Source: Roseateles_B sp041912595 (GTDB taxonomy: Bacteria; Pseudomonadota; Gammaproteobacteria; Burkholderiales; Burkholderiaceae_C). From it: DNA of 64,000 bases. The stretch covers positions 1-64,000 of the forward strand of contig JAYRMR010000010.1 in NCBI GenBank assembly GCA_041912595.1, written 5' to 3'. The notes beneath the pieces were generated by a model that was given only the letters and a program-made list of their open reading frames with translations, searched no databases and had not been told where the DNA came from. Made by a program: the position numbers and the translations under genes. The first letter of the stretch is position 1; the number at the start of each line of letters is the position of its first letter. Positions 17,204-23,427 of the stretch are shown here, in pieces.

Positions 17204-17680
17204 TCAGCGAGCATCCGCCCGATCGGGCAGCAGCTCCAGCTCCTCATCCCCCAGCCGATCCCGGCGCCCCGTGGGCCGCCAGCCCAGATGGCGGTAGAAG
17301 CCGTGAGAGCGCACCGCCGGATCGCTGGCGCAGCCGAGGAACAGCCGCGCGTGCCCGCGCGCCCGCAGATCCGCCACCAGCCGGCTCAGCAGCGCAGCGC
17401 CCACGCCCCGGCCCTCGTAGGCCGGCAGCAGCGCCACCACCACCACCTCGCCGGTCTGGACGTCACCGAAGGCGTAGCCCGCCATCTGCGCGCCCTGCCA
17501 GGCCACATGGCCCACGAGCTCGCCCGTGCGCACCTGCGCCGACCACGACGCCACGGTGACGCCCAACGCGGCCAGACGTTCGGGCGGGACGGCGTTCTCG
17601 CGCGTGCGGCCGCGCAGGTCCACGCAGGCAGCGATGTCGTCGGGCAACGCGAGGCGGTAGTCGATGTCCATGGGCGGCAT
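17204..17680 (-). CDS. GNAT-family N-acetyltransferase, downstream of the RiPP genes
   Basis: A 158-residue GNAT enzyme. The acetyl-CoA-binding motif A is visible as VVALLPAYEGRGVGAALLSRLVADLRARGH (R/Q-x-x-G-x-G/A at GRGVGA), and LGCASDPAVRSHGFYRHLGW is the typical C-terminal motif B. The start could be 17680 or 17671. It begins 45 bp downstream of the DUF6624 gene on the same strand, so it may belong to the RiPP transcript; microviridin clusters often carry a GNAT that acetylates the peptide N-terminus. Equally it could be an unrelated small-molecule acetyltransferase. Confidence 0.82.
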   Translation of the reverse strand: MPPMDIDYRLALPDDIAACVDLRGRTRENAVPPERLAALGVTVASWSAQVRTGELVGHVAWQGAQMAGYAFGDVQTGEVVVVALLPAYEGRGVGAALLSRLVADLRARGHARLFLGCASDPAVRSHGFYRHLGWRPTGRRDRLGDEELELLPDRADAR

Positions 17681-17724
17681 TGTGCCGGGGCCCGGCCATG
17701 CAGGCCCGGGTCCGCTCCCGCCCG

Positions 17725-18354
17725 CTAGTGCGCGGCCGATCCCGCCGATGCGGGCGCCGCTGCCTTGGCCGCCAGGCGCTCGGCGCTGCACAGCACGCGC
17801 GAGGCCTGGGCGCGGTAGCGGCTCATGCTGGGCAGCGCCATCGCCTCGCGCCGGCTGTCCAGGGACGCCGGCTCCTCGATGGCGAAGGGCTCCCACTGCC
17901 CCGGCCCCTGGCAGGCGCCCTGCGTGCCGTAGGACTGCCGCCCCGTCGTGGCCATGGCCACGCGGTCCCGCAGATAGGCAAGGTCGCTGAGGTTGACCTC
18001 GCCGCGCGGCCGCAGCGTTTCCATCAGGGCCAGGGCCTCGCGCTGCCAGGCCGGGTCGTGGTCGGCATGCTGCACCAGCAGCCAGGCGGACTGCGCGCCC
18101 GTGTCACCGACCTCGGAGCGCAAGGGCCAGCCGTGGGCCTTCACCCACTGGCGAAACGCCGCCGTCAGCTGCCGGCGCTCGGCCTGCGTGACCGGCCCCT
18201 CGGGCTGGCCCATCATCGCCTGGTCCTGTTCGCGCCAGGCCTGCAGCTGGGCCTGCGCGTCGGCGGGCGCCGCCTGCACGGCCCCGAGCCCGGTGCCCCA
18301 GGCGAGCGCCAGTGCCGCCAGTGCCCGCAGCGGGAGCAGGCGCACCGGCCTCAT
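17725..18354 (-). CDS. Secreted DUF6624-type protein coupled to the ATP-grasp gene
   Basis: A 209-residue protein with a clear signal peptide (hydrophobic 8-26, cleavage near VQAAP). The C-terminal half contains LAYLRDRVAM, RQSYGTQG, WEPFAIEEP and SLDSRREAMAL, the order seen in DUF6624 (DRV...G..Q.YGTQ...P..IEDP...RR...GL). The function of that family is unknown. Its ATG overlaps the stop of the ATP-grasp gene (ATGA at 18351-18354), so the two are translationally coupled and probably work in one pathway, perhaps on the exported peptide. It has no protease motif I recognise. Confidence 0.75.
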   Translation of the reverse strand: MRPVRLLPLRALAALALAWGTGLGAVQAAPADAQAQLQAWREQDQAMMGQPEGPVTQAERRQLTAAFRQWVKAHGWPLRSEVGDTGAQSAWLLVQHADHDPAWQREALALMETLRPRGEVNLSDLAYLRDRVAMATTGRQSYGTQGACQGPGQWEPFAIEEPASLDSRREAMALPSMSRYRAQASRVLCSAERLAAKAAAPASAGSAAH

Positions 18355-19502
18355 GCCTGGGCTCCGAACTCCGAGGCCGGCTCGGCCACGATGACGTCAT
18401 TGCGGACCAGCTCGAAGCCATAGGCCTTCAGGTCCTGCTGAACGAGATCCCAGGCGGCGTCGCGGGCGGCGTTGAACGACAGGCGCGGCGAGCGCGACGG
18501 GCCGGCGAAGTGCGGGTCCCCCGAGAGCAGGAACTGCGCCATCGTGTCGCTCAGCGGCACCTCCGGGCAATGCTCCTCCAGCCACAGGAACTGGCCCTGC
18601 TGGTTCACCTCGAGGAACACCGCGCGACCGTCGACATCGACGATGAGGTCGATGCTGCCGAAGCACAGCCCGAGGCCGTGGATCAGGTCGATGCACTGCT
18701 GGCGCAGCGTCGGCTCCAGGGTGACGGGGCGCATGGGCACCTCGCCGCCGAGGACGCGCCAGTCCAGCCGCGAGCGGTCCGCGAACTGCGAATCCAGCTG
18801 CAGCGCCGTCACGTGCGTGCCCATGACCACCACGCGCAGCTCGTGGGACTTGTCCACGCGGCGCTGGAAGATGCCGGGGCAGGAGCGCAGGATGGCGTCT
18901 CCGGGCAGGTCGGCCTCGCCCACGGCGGCGGTGAAATTGGTGGCCTGGCCGGCGTCGCTGTCCCACACCGAGAAGTAGAGGGACTTGAACACGACCTCGC
19001 CCTCGTGCCGGCGAATGAAGGCGCGGACCTCGTCCGGGTCATTGCTGATCAGCGTCGGCGGGCAGGCCAGCCCCAAGGCCAGCGCCTGGCGCAGCTGCAG
19101 CATCTTGGAGCGCTCGACCACATCGGCCTGGTGGAACGGATTCACCGGCAGGCCGGCGCGCTGCGACAGCCGGGCCATGGCGTCGTCCGTGATGCGCTGG
19201 GTGGACTTCAACGCCATGCCGAGATCGGCGGGATGCAGCGCCGGTGACAGCGTGGGCAGCCCCTGGCGGCGGTACCAGAAGGCCCCGATGCGGGACTCCT
19301 CGAACGGCAGCGGCACGCCATGCGCGCTCAGGTGGCTCGAGGCGCGGCCCTGGGCGTCGATCTGGAAGGACAGCGTGTCCCCCAGCGGATAGGCGGACGG
19401 ATACCAGCGCTGGACGCGGGCGCCATGCTGCTCCAGCGCGAGGGACACGGTGCCCGCATGGATGTCATCGGGCACCGTGGAAATCAGGACGTCGAGATTC
19501 AT
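18351..19502 (-). CDS. MvdD/MdnC-type ATP-grasp peptide ligase (graspetide maturase)
   Basis: A 383-residue ATP-grasp ligase. Residues 1-110 form the pre-ATP-grasp domain of the MvdC/MvdD class, including AFWYRR (75-80), a hallmark of these enzymes. The ATP-grasp core follows: VFKSLYF (K173), ELRVVVMG, and the metal-binding DLIVDVDGRAVFLEVNQQGQFLW (E298, N300). Such enzymes join Ser/Thr/Lys side chains to Asp/Glu in a ribosomal peptide, making lactones or lactams. A 56-residue candidate precursor lies 51 bp upstream and the DUF6624 gene is ATGA-coupled downstream. ATG 19502 is chosen by homology; the start overlaps a strong hairpin and lacks a clear Shine-Dalgarno. Confidence 0.87.
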   Translation of the reverse strand: MNLDVLISTVPDDIHAGTVSLALEQHGARVQRWYPSAYPLGDTLSFQIDAQGRASSHLSAHGVPLPFEESRIGAFWYRRQGLPTLSPALHPADLGMALKSTQRITDDAMARLSQRAGLPVNPFHQADVVERSKMLQLRQALALGLACPPTLISNDPDEVRAFIRRHEGEVVFKSLYFSVWDSDAGQATNFTAAVGEADLPGDAILRSCPGIFQRRVDKSHELRVVVMGTHVTALQLDSQFADRSRLDWRVLGGEVPMRPVTLEPTLRQQCIDLIHGLGLCFGSIDLIVDVDGRAVFLEVNQQGQFLWLEEHCPEVPLSDTMAQFLLSGDPHFAGPSRSPRLSFNAARDAAWDLVQQDLKAYGFELVRNDVIVAEPASEFGAQA

Positions 19503-19511
19503 GATGTCAGG

Positions 19512-19545
19512 GGGCATGGCCCCGCGAAGACCGCGGGCCATGCCC
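19512..19545 (-). promoter_or_regulatory. Strong stem-loop between precursor and ATP-grasp genes
   Basis: An almost perfect 14-bp stem (arms 19512-19526 and 19532-19545, one bulged base, 5-nt loop) lies just before the ATP-grasp ATG at 19502. No T-run follows, so it is more likely a processing, stability or translation-control structure than a terminator. It would favour excess precursor over enzyme. Confidence 0.6.
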
Positions 19546-19553
19546 TTCAGGCT

Positions 19554-19724
19554 TTACTTGGCCACGTCGCAGTCAGAGCCGCTGCAGGTCTCGCCCTTCT
19601 CGGGGACGTGACCGCCAGCGACGTGCTGCAGCTCTTCGGTGCTCAGCTCGACAGCCAGCTTGCGGGCCAGCACGCGTTCGGCTTGCACGGCCACGGGGGC
19701 GGGGGTCTTGATGTCTTGGGTCAT
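19554..19724 (-). CDS. Candidate RiPP (graspetide-type) precursor peptide with double-glycine leader
   Basis: A 56-residue peptide. The leader contains RKLAVELSTEELQHVAGG, with the double glycine at 37-38, a typical ELSxEELxxVAGG leader end. The core of about 18 residues after GG is rich in residues that ATP-grasp ligases crosslink: Lys, Glu, Thr, Ser and Asp, plus two cysteines (C47, C52), ending CSGSDCDVAK. TTGGAGAA stands 4-6 bp before the ATG at 19724, a good ribosome site. It lies directly upstream of the ATP-grasp gene. No transporter with a C39 peptidase domain is present in the window. Peptide identity and modification are inferred. Confidence 0.72.
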   Translation of the reverse strand: MTQDIKTPAPVAVQAERVLARKLAVELSTEELQHVAGGHVPEKGETCSGSDCDVAK

Positions 19725-19742
19725 GGGGTTCTCCAATGTTTG

Positions 19743-19766
19743 AAAAGCCCGGCTCCCTCGCCGGGC
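19743..19766 (-). terminator. Terminator-like hairpin in the leader of the RiPP precursor
   Basis: Read leftward: a perfect 7-bp GC stem (19766-19760 with 19753-19747, 6-nt loop) followed by TTTT. It stands only about 20 bp before the precursor ATG and downstream of a plausible promoter, so it could act as an attenuator. It could also terminate read-through from the binding-protein gene ending at 19912. Confidence 0.55.
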
Positions 19767-19795
19767 GGCGCGAGTCTGGCACGGGAACTGATCCG

Positions 19796-19833
19796 TTATT
19801 GGATGCGCAAAGTCATCCCTGTAAGACCTTACA
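19796..19833 (-). promoter_or_regulatory. Candidate promoter with overlapping palindrome for the RiPP genes
   Basis: On the minus strand, TTACAG (19824-19819), a 17-bp spacer and CAATAA (19801-19796) form a sigma-70-like promoter for the precursor gene. A perfect 6-2-6 inverted repeat, TGTAAG-AC-CTTACA (19820-19833), overlaps the -35 and is a candidate operator. The AT-rich character stands out against the surrounding DNA. Confidence 0.5.
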
Positions 19834-19911
19834 TCCAACGTCTTTGGGATGGCTCCTGGGCGCGCTTCGGCGCAGCGCCGCTCGCCCGGGAGGCCGATCC
19901 AGGCCGGCGAC

Positions 19912-20700
19912 TCAGACGCCGTACTGCCGCCGCAGCGCCTCCACCCGCCCCTGCCGCCGGAGCTGCTCGAGCCCCTCCTGCAGCGCCTGGGCGAGCGGCT
20001 TCGCGCCGGGGACCACGCCGAACCAGTACGCGCCGTCGCCGTCCAGCTCCTGGACGGGGCGCAGCGCGTCGCTGGCCAGCCCCTGCTGGCGGGCGGCCCA
20101 GGCCGCGGCGAGTTCGTTCATCGCCATGAAGTCGGCCCGTCCCGCCACCAGCATGCGCACCGCCGTGGCGTAGTTGGCCGAGACCTGCAGCTGCGCGGCC
20201 GGCACGCGGAACTCCTCCAGCAGCTTGCGGTGCGTGGCGGTGCCCTTGTTCACCACCACCTGGGCGCTGCCGAGGCGCGACCAGCCCTTGAACTCGAGGT
20301 CCTGGCGCTGGGCGAGGCGGTAGAGCATCACGCGGCGGCGCAGGACCGGGCCGATCCACTGGTACATCTCCTCGCGCTCGGGCAGGCGCACCAGCGGGAA
20401 GGCGACGACGCTCGGGCCCAGCATGGCGGACTGCTGCAGGCGCAGAAAGGGCTGGATCTCGACCGCGGCGGGCAGGCCCAGCTGGGCGGCCAGGTCGCGG
20501 AACAGGTCGACGAAGAGGCCCTGGACGCGCCCGCCCTCCTCGTAGCTCAGCGGCGGCAGCGAGTGGGCGTACCCCAGGAGCTGGTCCAGGCCCGGCACCG
20601 GGGACGCCCAGGCCGGCAGGCCCGCGGCGCCGGTGGCCAGCAGCGTCTGCAGGCAGGCGCGGCGGGTCGGAGGCCGGGGCGGCAGGCGGTGGGCGCACAT
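19912..20700 (-). CDS. Orphan periplasmic solute-binding protein (family 3-like)
   Basis: A 262-residue secreted protein. The signal peptide has a basic start (RLPPRPPTRRACLQTLLATGAAGLPAWA), chosen with ATG 20700. The mature part has the SBP_bac_3 pattern: an N-terminal lobe with LPPLSYEEGGRVQGLFVDLFRDLAAQLG, then GTATHRKLLEEF and a hinge near RADFMAMNE. No permease or ATPase is adjacent. It is one of five such orphans in this window but is not closely similar to the pair at 592/1495. Role unknown; a sensory function is possible. Confidence 0.75.
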   Translation of the reverse strand: MCAHRLPPRPPTRRACLQTLLATGAAGLPAWASPVPGLDQLLGYAHSLPPLSYEEGGRVQGLFVDLFRDLAAQLGLPAAVEIQPFLRLQQSAMLGPSVVAFPLVRLPEREEMYQWIGPVLRRRVMLYRLAQRQDLEFKGWSRLGSAQVVVNKGTATHRKLLEEFRVPAAQLQVSANYATAVRMLVAGRADFMAMNELAAAWAARQQGLASDALRPVQELDGDGAYWFGVVPGAKPLAQALQEGLEQLRRQGRVEALRRQYGV

Positions 20701-20828
20701 GGCTCCATGATGGCGCCCGAGCCTGCCTGAAGCTGACGCCGGGGCCCGTCGGGGCGGGCTTCCGTGATTTGTCACCGCTGCCGACCGGCGTCCGGGCCCC
20801 GCGGCGCCCCGGCCGCCGGCCGCCCGGC

Positions 20829-20842
20829 TTGACATGGCTCAA
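20829..20842 (+). promoter_or_regulatory. FNR/ANR-like box upstream of moaA
   Basis: TTGA-N6-TCAA (TTGACATGGCTCAA), matching the core of the FNR/ANR/DNR site, lies 54 bp before the moaA start in otherwise very GC-rich DNA. It suggests low-oxygen or nitrogen-oxide control of molybdopterin synthesis. Inferred from the motif only. Confidence 0.45.
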
Positions 20843-20895
20843 GCTGATTTCCCTTGCCCCGGCGCCGGGCGGCGCTGCGCGGCACAATGGCCGCC

Positions 20896-22032
20896 ATGTC
20901 CGAACGTGTGATCCCCCTGCTGGACCAACGCCAGCGTTCCCCGGTGCCGCCGCTGCCGGCCGGGATCGCCCTGCCCGCGCCCGGCGCCGCCTTGCTGGAT
21001 GCCCGCGGGCGCCCCCTGCGCGACCTGCGCATCTCGGTGACGGACCGCTGCAACTTCCGCTGCAGCTACTGCATGCCGAAGGAGGTCTTCGACCACTACC
21101 ACCCCTTCCTGTCCCACGGCGAGCTGCTGAGCTTCGAGGAGATCACGCGGCTGGCGGGCGTCTTCGTGCGCCTGGGGGTGCAGAAGCTGCGGCTGACGGG
21201 CGGCGAGCCGCTGCTGCGCAAGCATGTGGAGCGGCTCGTCGAGCTGCTGGCGCCGCTGCGCACGCCCGAGGGCCAGCCGCTGGACCTCACGCTCACGACC
21301 AACGGCTCGCTGCTCGCCCGCAAGGCCCGGGCCCTGAAGGACGCCGGCCTGCGCCGCGTCACCGTGAGCCTGGATGCGCTGGACGACGCCATCTTCCAGC
21401 GCATGAACGACGTCGGCTTCCCGGTGGGCGAGGTACTGGCCGGCATCGAGGCCGCGCAGGCCGTGGGCCTGGGGCCCATCAAGGTCAACATGGTGGTCAA
21501 GCGCGGCACCAACGAGGACCAGATCGTCCCGCTCGCCCGGCATTTCCGGGGCACGGGCGTGGTCCTGCGTTTCATCGAGTACATGGACGTCGGCGCGAGC
21601 AACGGCTGGCGCATGGACGAGGTCCTGCCCTCCGCCGACGTGCTGGCGCGGCTGCGCGAGCACTGGGAAATGGTCCCCCTCTCGGCCAGCGCCCCGGGCG
21701 AGACCGCCGAGCGCTGGGGCTATGCCGACGGCGCGGGCGAGATCGGCCTGATCTCCAGCGTCACCCAGGCCTTCTGCGGCGACTGCAACCGCGCGCGGCT
21801 CTCGACGGAGGGCCAGCTCTACACCTGCCTCTTCGCCAGCGGGGGCCACGACCTGCGCGCGCTGCTGCGCGGCGAGCGCGGGCAGGACCGGCTCGACGAC
21901 GAGGCCCTGGCCGCCACGCTGGCCGGCCTGTGGAACCGGCGCGCGGACCGCTACTCCGAGCTGCGCTCGCAGCTCTCGGCCGAGCCGGGGAGCGGGCAGC
22001 GGCGGATCGAGATGCACTACATCGGCGGGTGA
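20896..22032 (+). CDS. moaA: GTP 3',8-cyclase (molybdenum cofactor biosynthesis protein A)
   Basis: A 378-residue radical SAM enzyme that starts molybdopterin synthesis by converting GTP to 3',8-cyclo-dihydro-GTP. The SAM-cluster motif CNFRCSYC lies at residues 52-59 after RISVTDR, RLTGGEPLLR follows, and the second cluster motif FCGDCNRARLSTEGQLYTCLF is near 295. The protein ends in Gly-Gly, as active MoaA does. ATG 20896 is used; 20887 would add three residues. A CACAAT box just upstream (20883) looks like a -10 element and an FNR-like site lies at 20829. It supplies the cofactor for FdsA. Confidence 0.95.
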   Translation: MSERVIPLLDQRQRSPVPPLPAGIALPAPGAALLDARGRPLRDLRISVTDRCNFRCSYCMPKEVFDHYHPFLSHGELLSFEEITRLAGVFVRLGVQKLRLTGGEPLLRKHVERLVELLAPLRTPEGQPLDLTLTTNGSLLARKARALKDAGLRRVTVSLDALDDAIFQRMNDVGFPVGEVLAGIEAAQAVGLGPIKVNMVVKRGTNEDQIVPLARHFRGTGVVLRFIEYMDVGASNGWRMDEVLPSADVLARLREHWEMVPLSASAPGETAERWGYADGAGEIGLISSVTQAFCGDCNRARLSTEGQLYTCLFASGGHDLRALLRGERGQDRLDDEALAATLAGLWNRRADRYSELRSQLSAEPGSGQRRIEMHYIGG

Positions 22033-22372
22033 TGGGCTCCCCCCCTACCGGCTTCGCCGGCCCCCCCCGGGGGCACGGCCGCAGGACCGGCAAAGCCGGA
22101 TCCTCGGCCGTCGTGCCTGTGGGCCTGCTGGCGCGGCCCGGACAGGTCGCGTCTGTGGTCGGGTGGCCCGTCCCGGACACAAGCAGCGTGAGTGGGGTCG
22201 GCAACGCCGGATCCTCGGCCGTCGTGCCTGTGGACGCACCGACGTGGCCCGACCGCGGCGCGGACTCGGACGGGCGATTCGAATTGAACAGCTTCGGCCG
22301 CTCCAGAACCGAGCCGCTGCCAGGCACGCGGCTTGCCGGCTGCGGCGGCCTCTGACTGACCGCGAGGCCGCC
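22033..22372. repeat. Intergenic region with hairpin and 28-bp direct repeat
   Basis: No convincing gene lies in these 340 bp. Right after moaA there is a short hairpin (CCGGC-TTC-GCCGG, 22048-22060) and C/G runs, a composition common in Burkholderiales intergenic repeats. A 28-bp direct repeat starting GCCGGATCCTCGG occurs at 22095-22122 and 22206-22233, 111 bp apart. The region may be a dispersed repeat element; the ribosome site for the next gene lies at its right end. Confidence 0.6.
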
Positions 22373-22729
22373 ATGTCGCCTTCTCCTCCCGAACATTTCC
22401 AGGAAGCCCTCACGGGCTGGTTCACGCGGCCGGTGCGGCGGCGGGCGGCGCTGCTGACCGCCTTGAGCTTCGTGGTGCCCTGGCTGCTGGGCGCCTGGAT
22501 CAAGCTGGGGCAGCAGCCGGGGCTGCACAACGACGCCGAGCGGCAGCAGCTGCTGGTGGACTACATGGTGATGGGCGCCATCCTCTTCTGCCTCAGCATG
22601 GTGCTCACCTGGCTGATCGGCACATGGATCCTGGCGGTGATGAAGGGGCGGCAGGTGCTGGGGGACGACTTCCCCGAGGAGTCCCACCGCCCGAGCCCGG
22701 CCGACGACCGGCCGCGACGCCGTGGCTGA
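22373..22729 (+). CDS. Small two-helix membrane protein upstream of mobA
   Basis: A 118-residue protein with two predicted membrane helices (about residues 26-44 and 63-88), an N-terminal amphipathic stretch and a charged Pro/Arg-rich tail. I do not recognise a family. Its stop codon lies inside the start of mobA (8-bp overlap), so the two genes are translationally linked, suggesting conservation of this pairing. Function unknown. Confidence 0.7.
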   Translation: MSPSPPEHFQEALTGWFTRPVRRRAALLTALSFVVPWLLGAWIKLGQQPGLHNDAERQQLLVDYMVMGAILFCLSMVLTWLIGTWILAVMKGRQVLGDDFPEESHRPSPADDRPRRRG

Positions 22730-23381
22730 ATCACGCGCACCACGTCCCGCGCCCACGCCAGCGCAGATCACGGGGCTGATCCTGGCCGGCGGCGAAGGCC
22801 GGCGCATGGGTGGGCAGGACAAGGGCCTGCTGCCGCTGCAGGGACGCCCCTTGGCGGCGCACGCGCTGAAGCGGCTGGCGCCGCAGGTCGCGGCGGTGCT
22901 CATCAGCGCCAACCGGCATGCCGAGGCCTACGCCGCGCTGGGCGCGCCGGTGCTGGCCGACGATCCGCCCGGCTTCCTGGGCCCGCTGGCCGGGCTGCTG
23001 ACGGGCCTGCAGGCGGCCGGCACGGATTGGCTGCTGAGCGTGCCCTGCGACAGCCCCGCCGTGGTGCCGGACCTCGCCGCGCGCCTGGCTGCGGCACTTG
23101 AGGGAGCACCGGCGGCGCTCGTGGCGCTGGTCGAAGGGCCGGACGAGGAGCGCGGCGGCTGGCGGCTGCATCCGGCCTTCGCGCTGATGCACCGCTCGCT
23201 GGCATCGCCGCTGGCGCAGGCGCTGGCGAGCGGCGAGCGGCGGTTGGGCCAGTGGCTGACGAGCCAGCCGCACGTCCGCGTGCGCTTCGATCGCGCCGCC
23301 GACACGCTCATGCTGGCCAATGCCAACACCCCCGAGGCGCTGGCCGCCCTCGACGCCCGCTGGCGCGCCCACGCCGGATGA
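22722..23381 (+). CDS. mobA: Molybdenum cofactor guanylyltransferase
   Basis: A 219-residue nucleotidyltransferase that attaches GMP to molybdopterin, giving the MGD cofactor needed by FdsA. The signature LILAGGEGRRMGGQDKGLLP lies at residues 19-38; ADDPPGFLGPLAGLLTGL and VPCDSPAVVPDLA follow. The start is a GTG at 22722, overlapping the preceding gene by 8 bp. Together with moaA it forms a small molybdenum cofactor group; moeA, moaC and moaE are not in the window. Confidence 0.92.
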   Translation: MAESRAPRPAPTPAQITGLILAGGEGRRMGGQDKGLLPLQGRPLAAHALKRLAPQVAAVLISANRHAEAYAALGAPVLADDPPGFLGPLAGLLTGLQAAGTDWLLSVPCDSPAVVPDLAARLAAALEGAPAALVALVEGPDEERGGWRLHPAFALMHRSLASPLAQALASGERRLGQWLTSQPHVRVRFDRAADTLMLANANTPEALAALDARWRAHAG

Positions 23382-23427
23382 GCGACGGGCCCCGCGGGGC
23401 CCGTCCGTCCTCAGGCCGGCCTGGCGA

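Noticed and set aside
20829..20834. TTGACA as a -35 box for moaA
   Set aside because: No -10-like hexamer lies 16-18 bp downstream; the next AT-rich box (CACAAT, 20883) is too far. The sequence fits an FNR-like dyad better.
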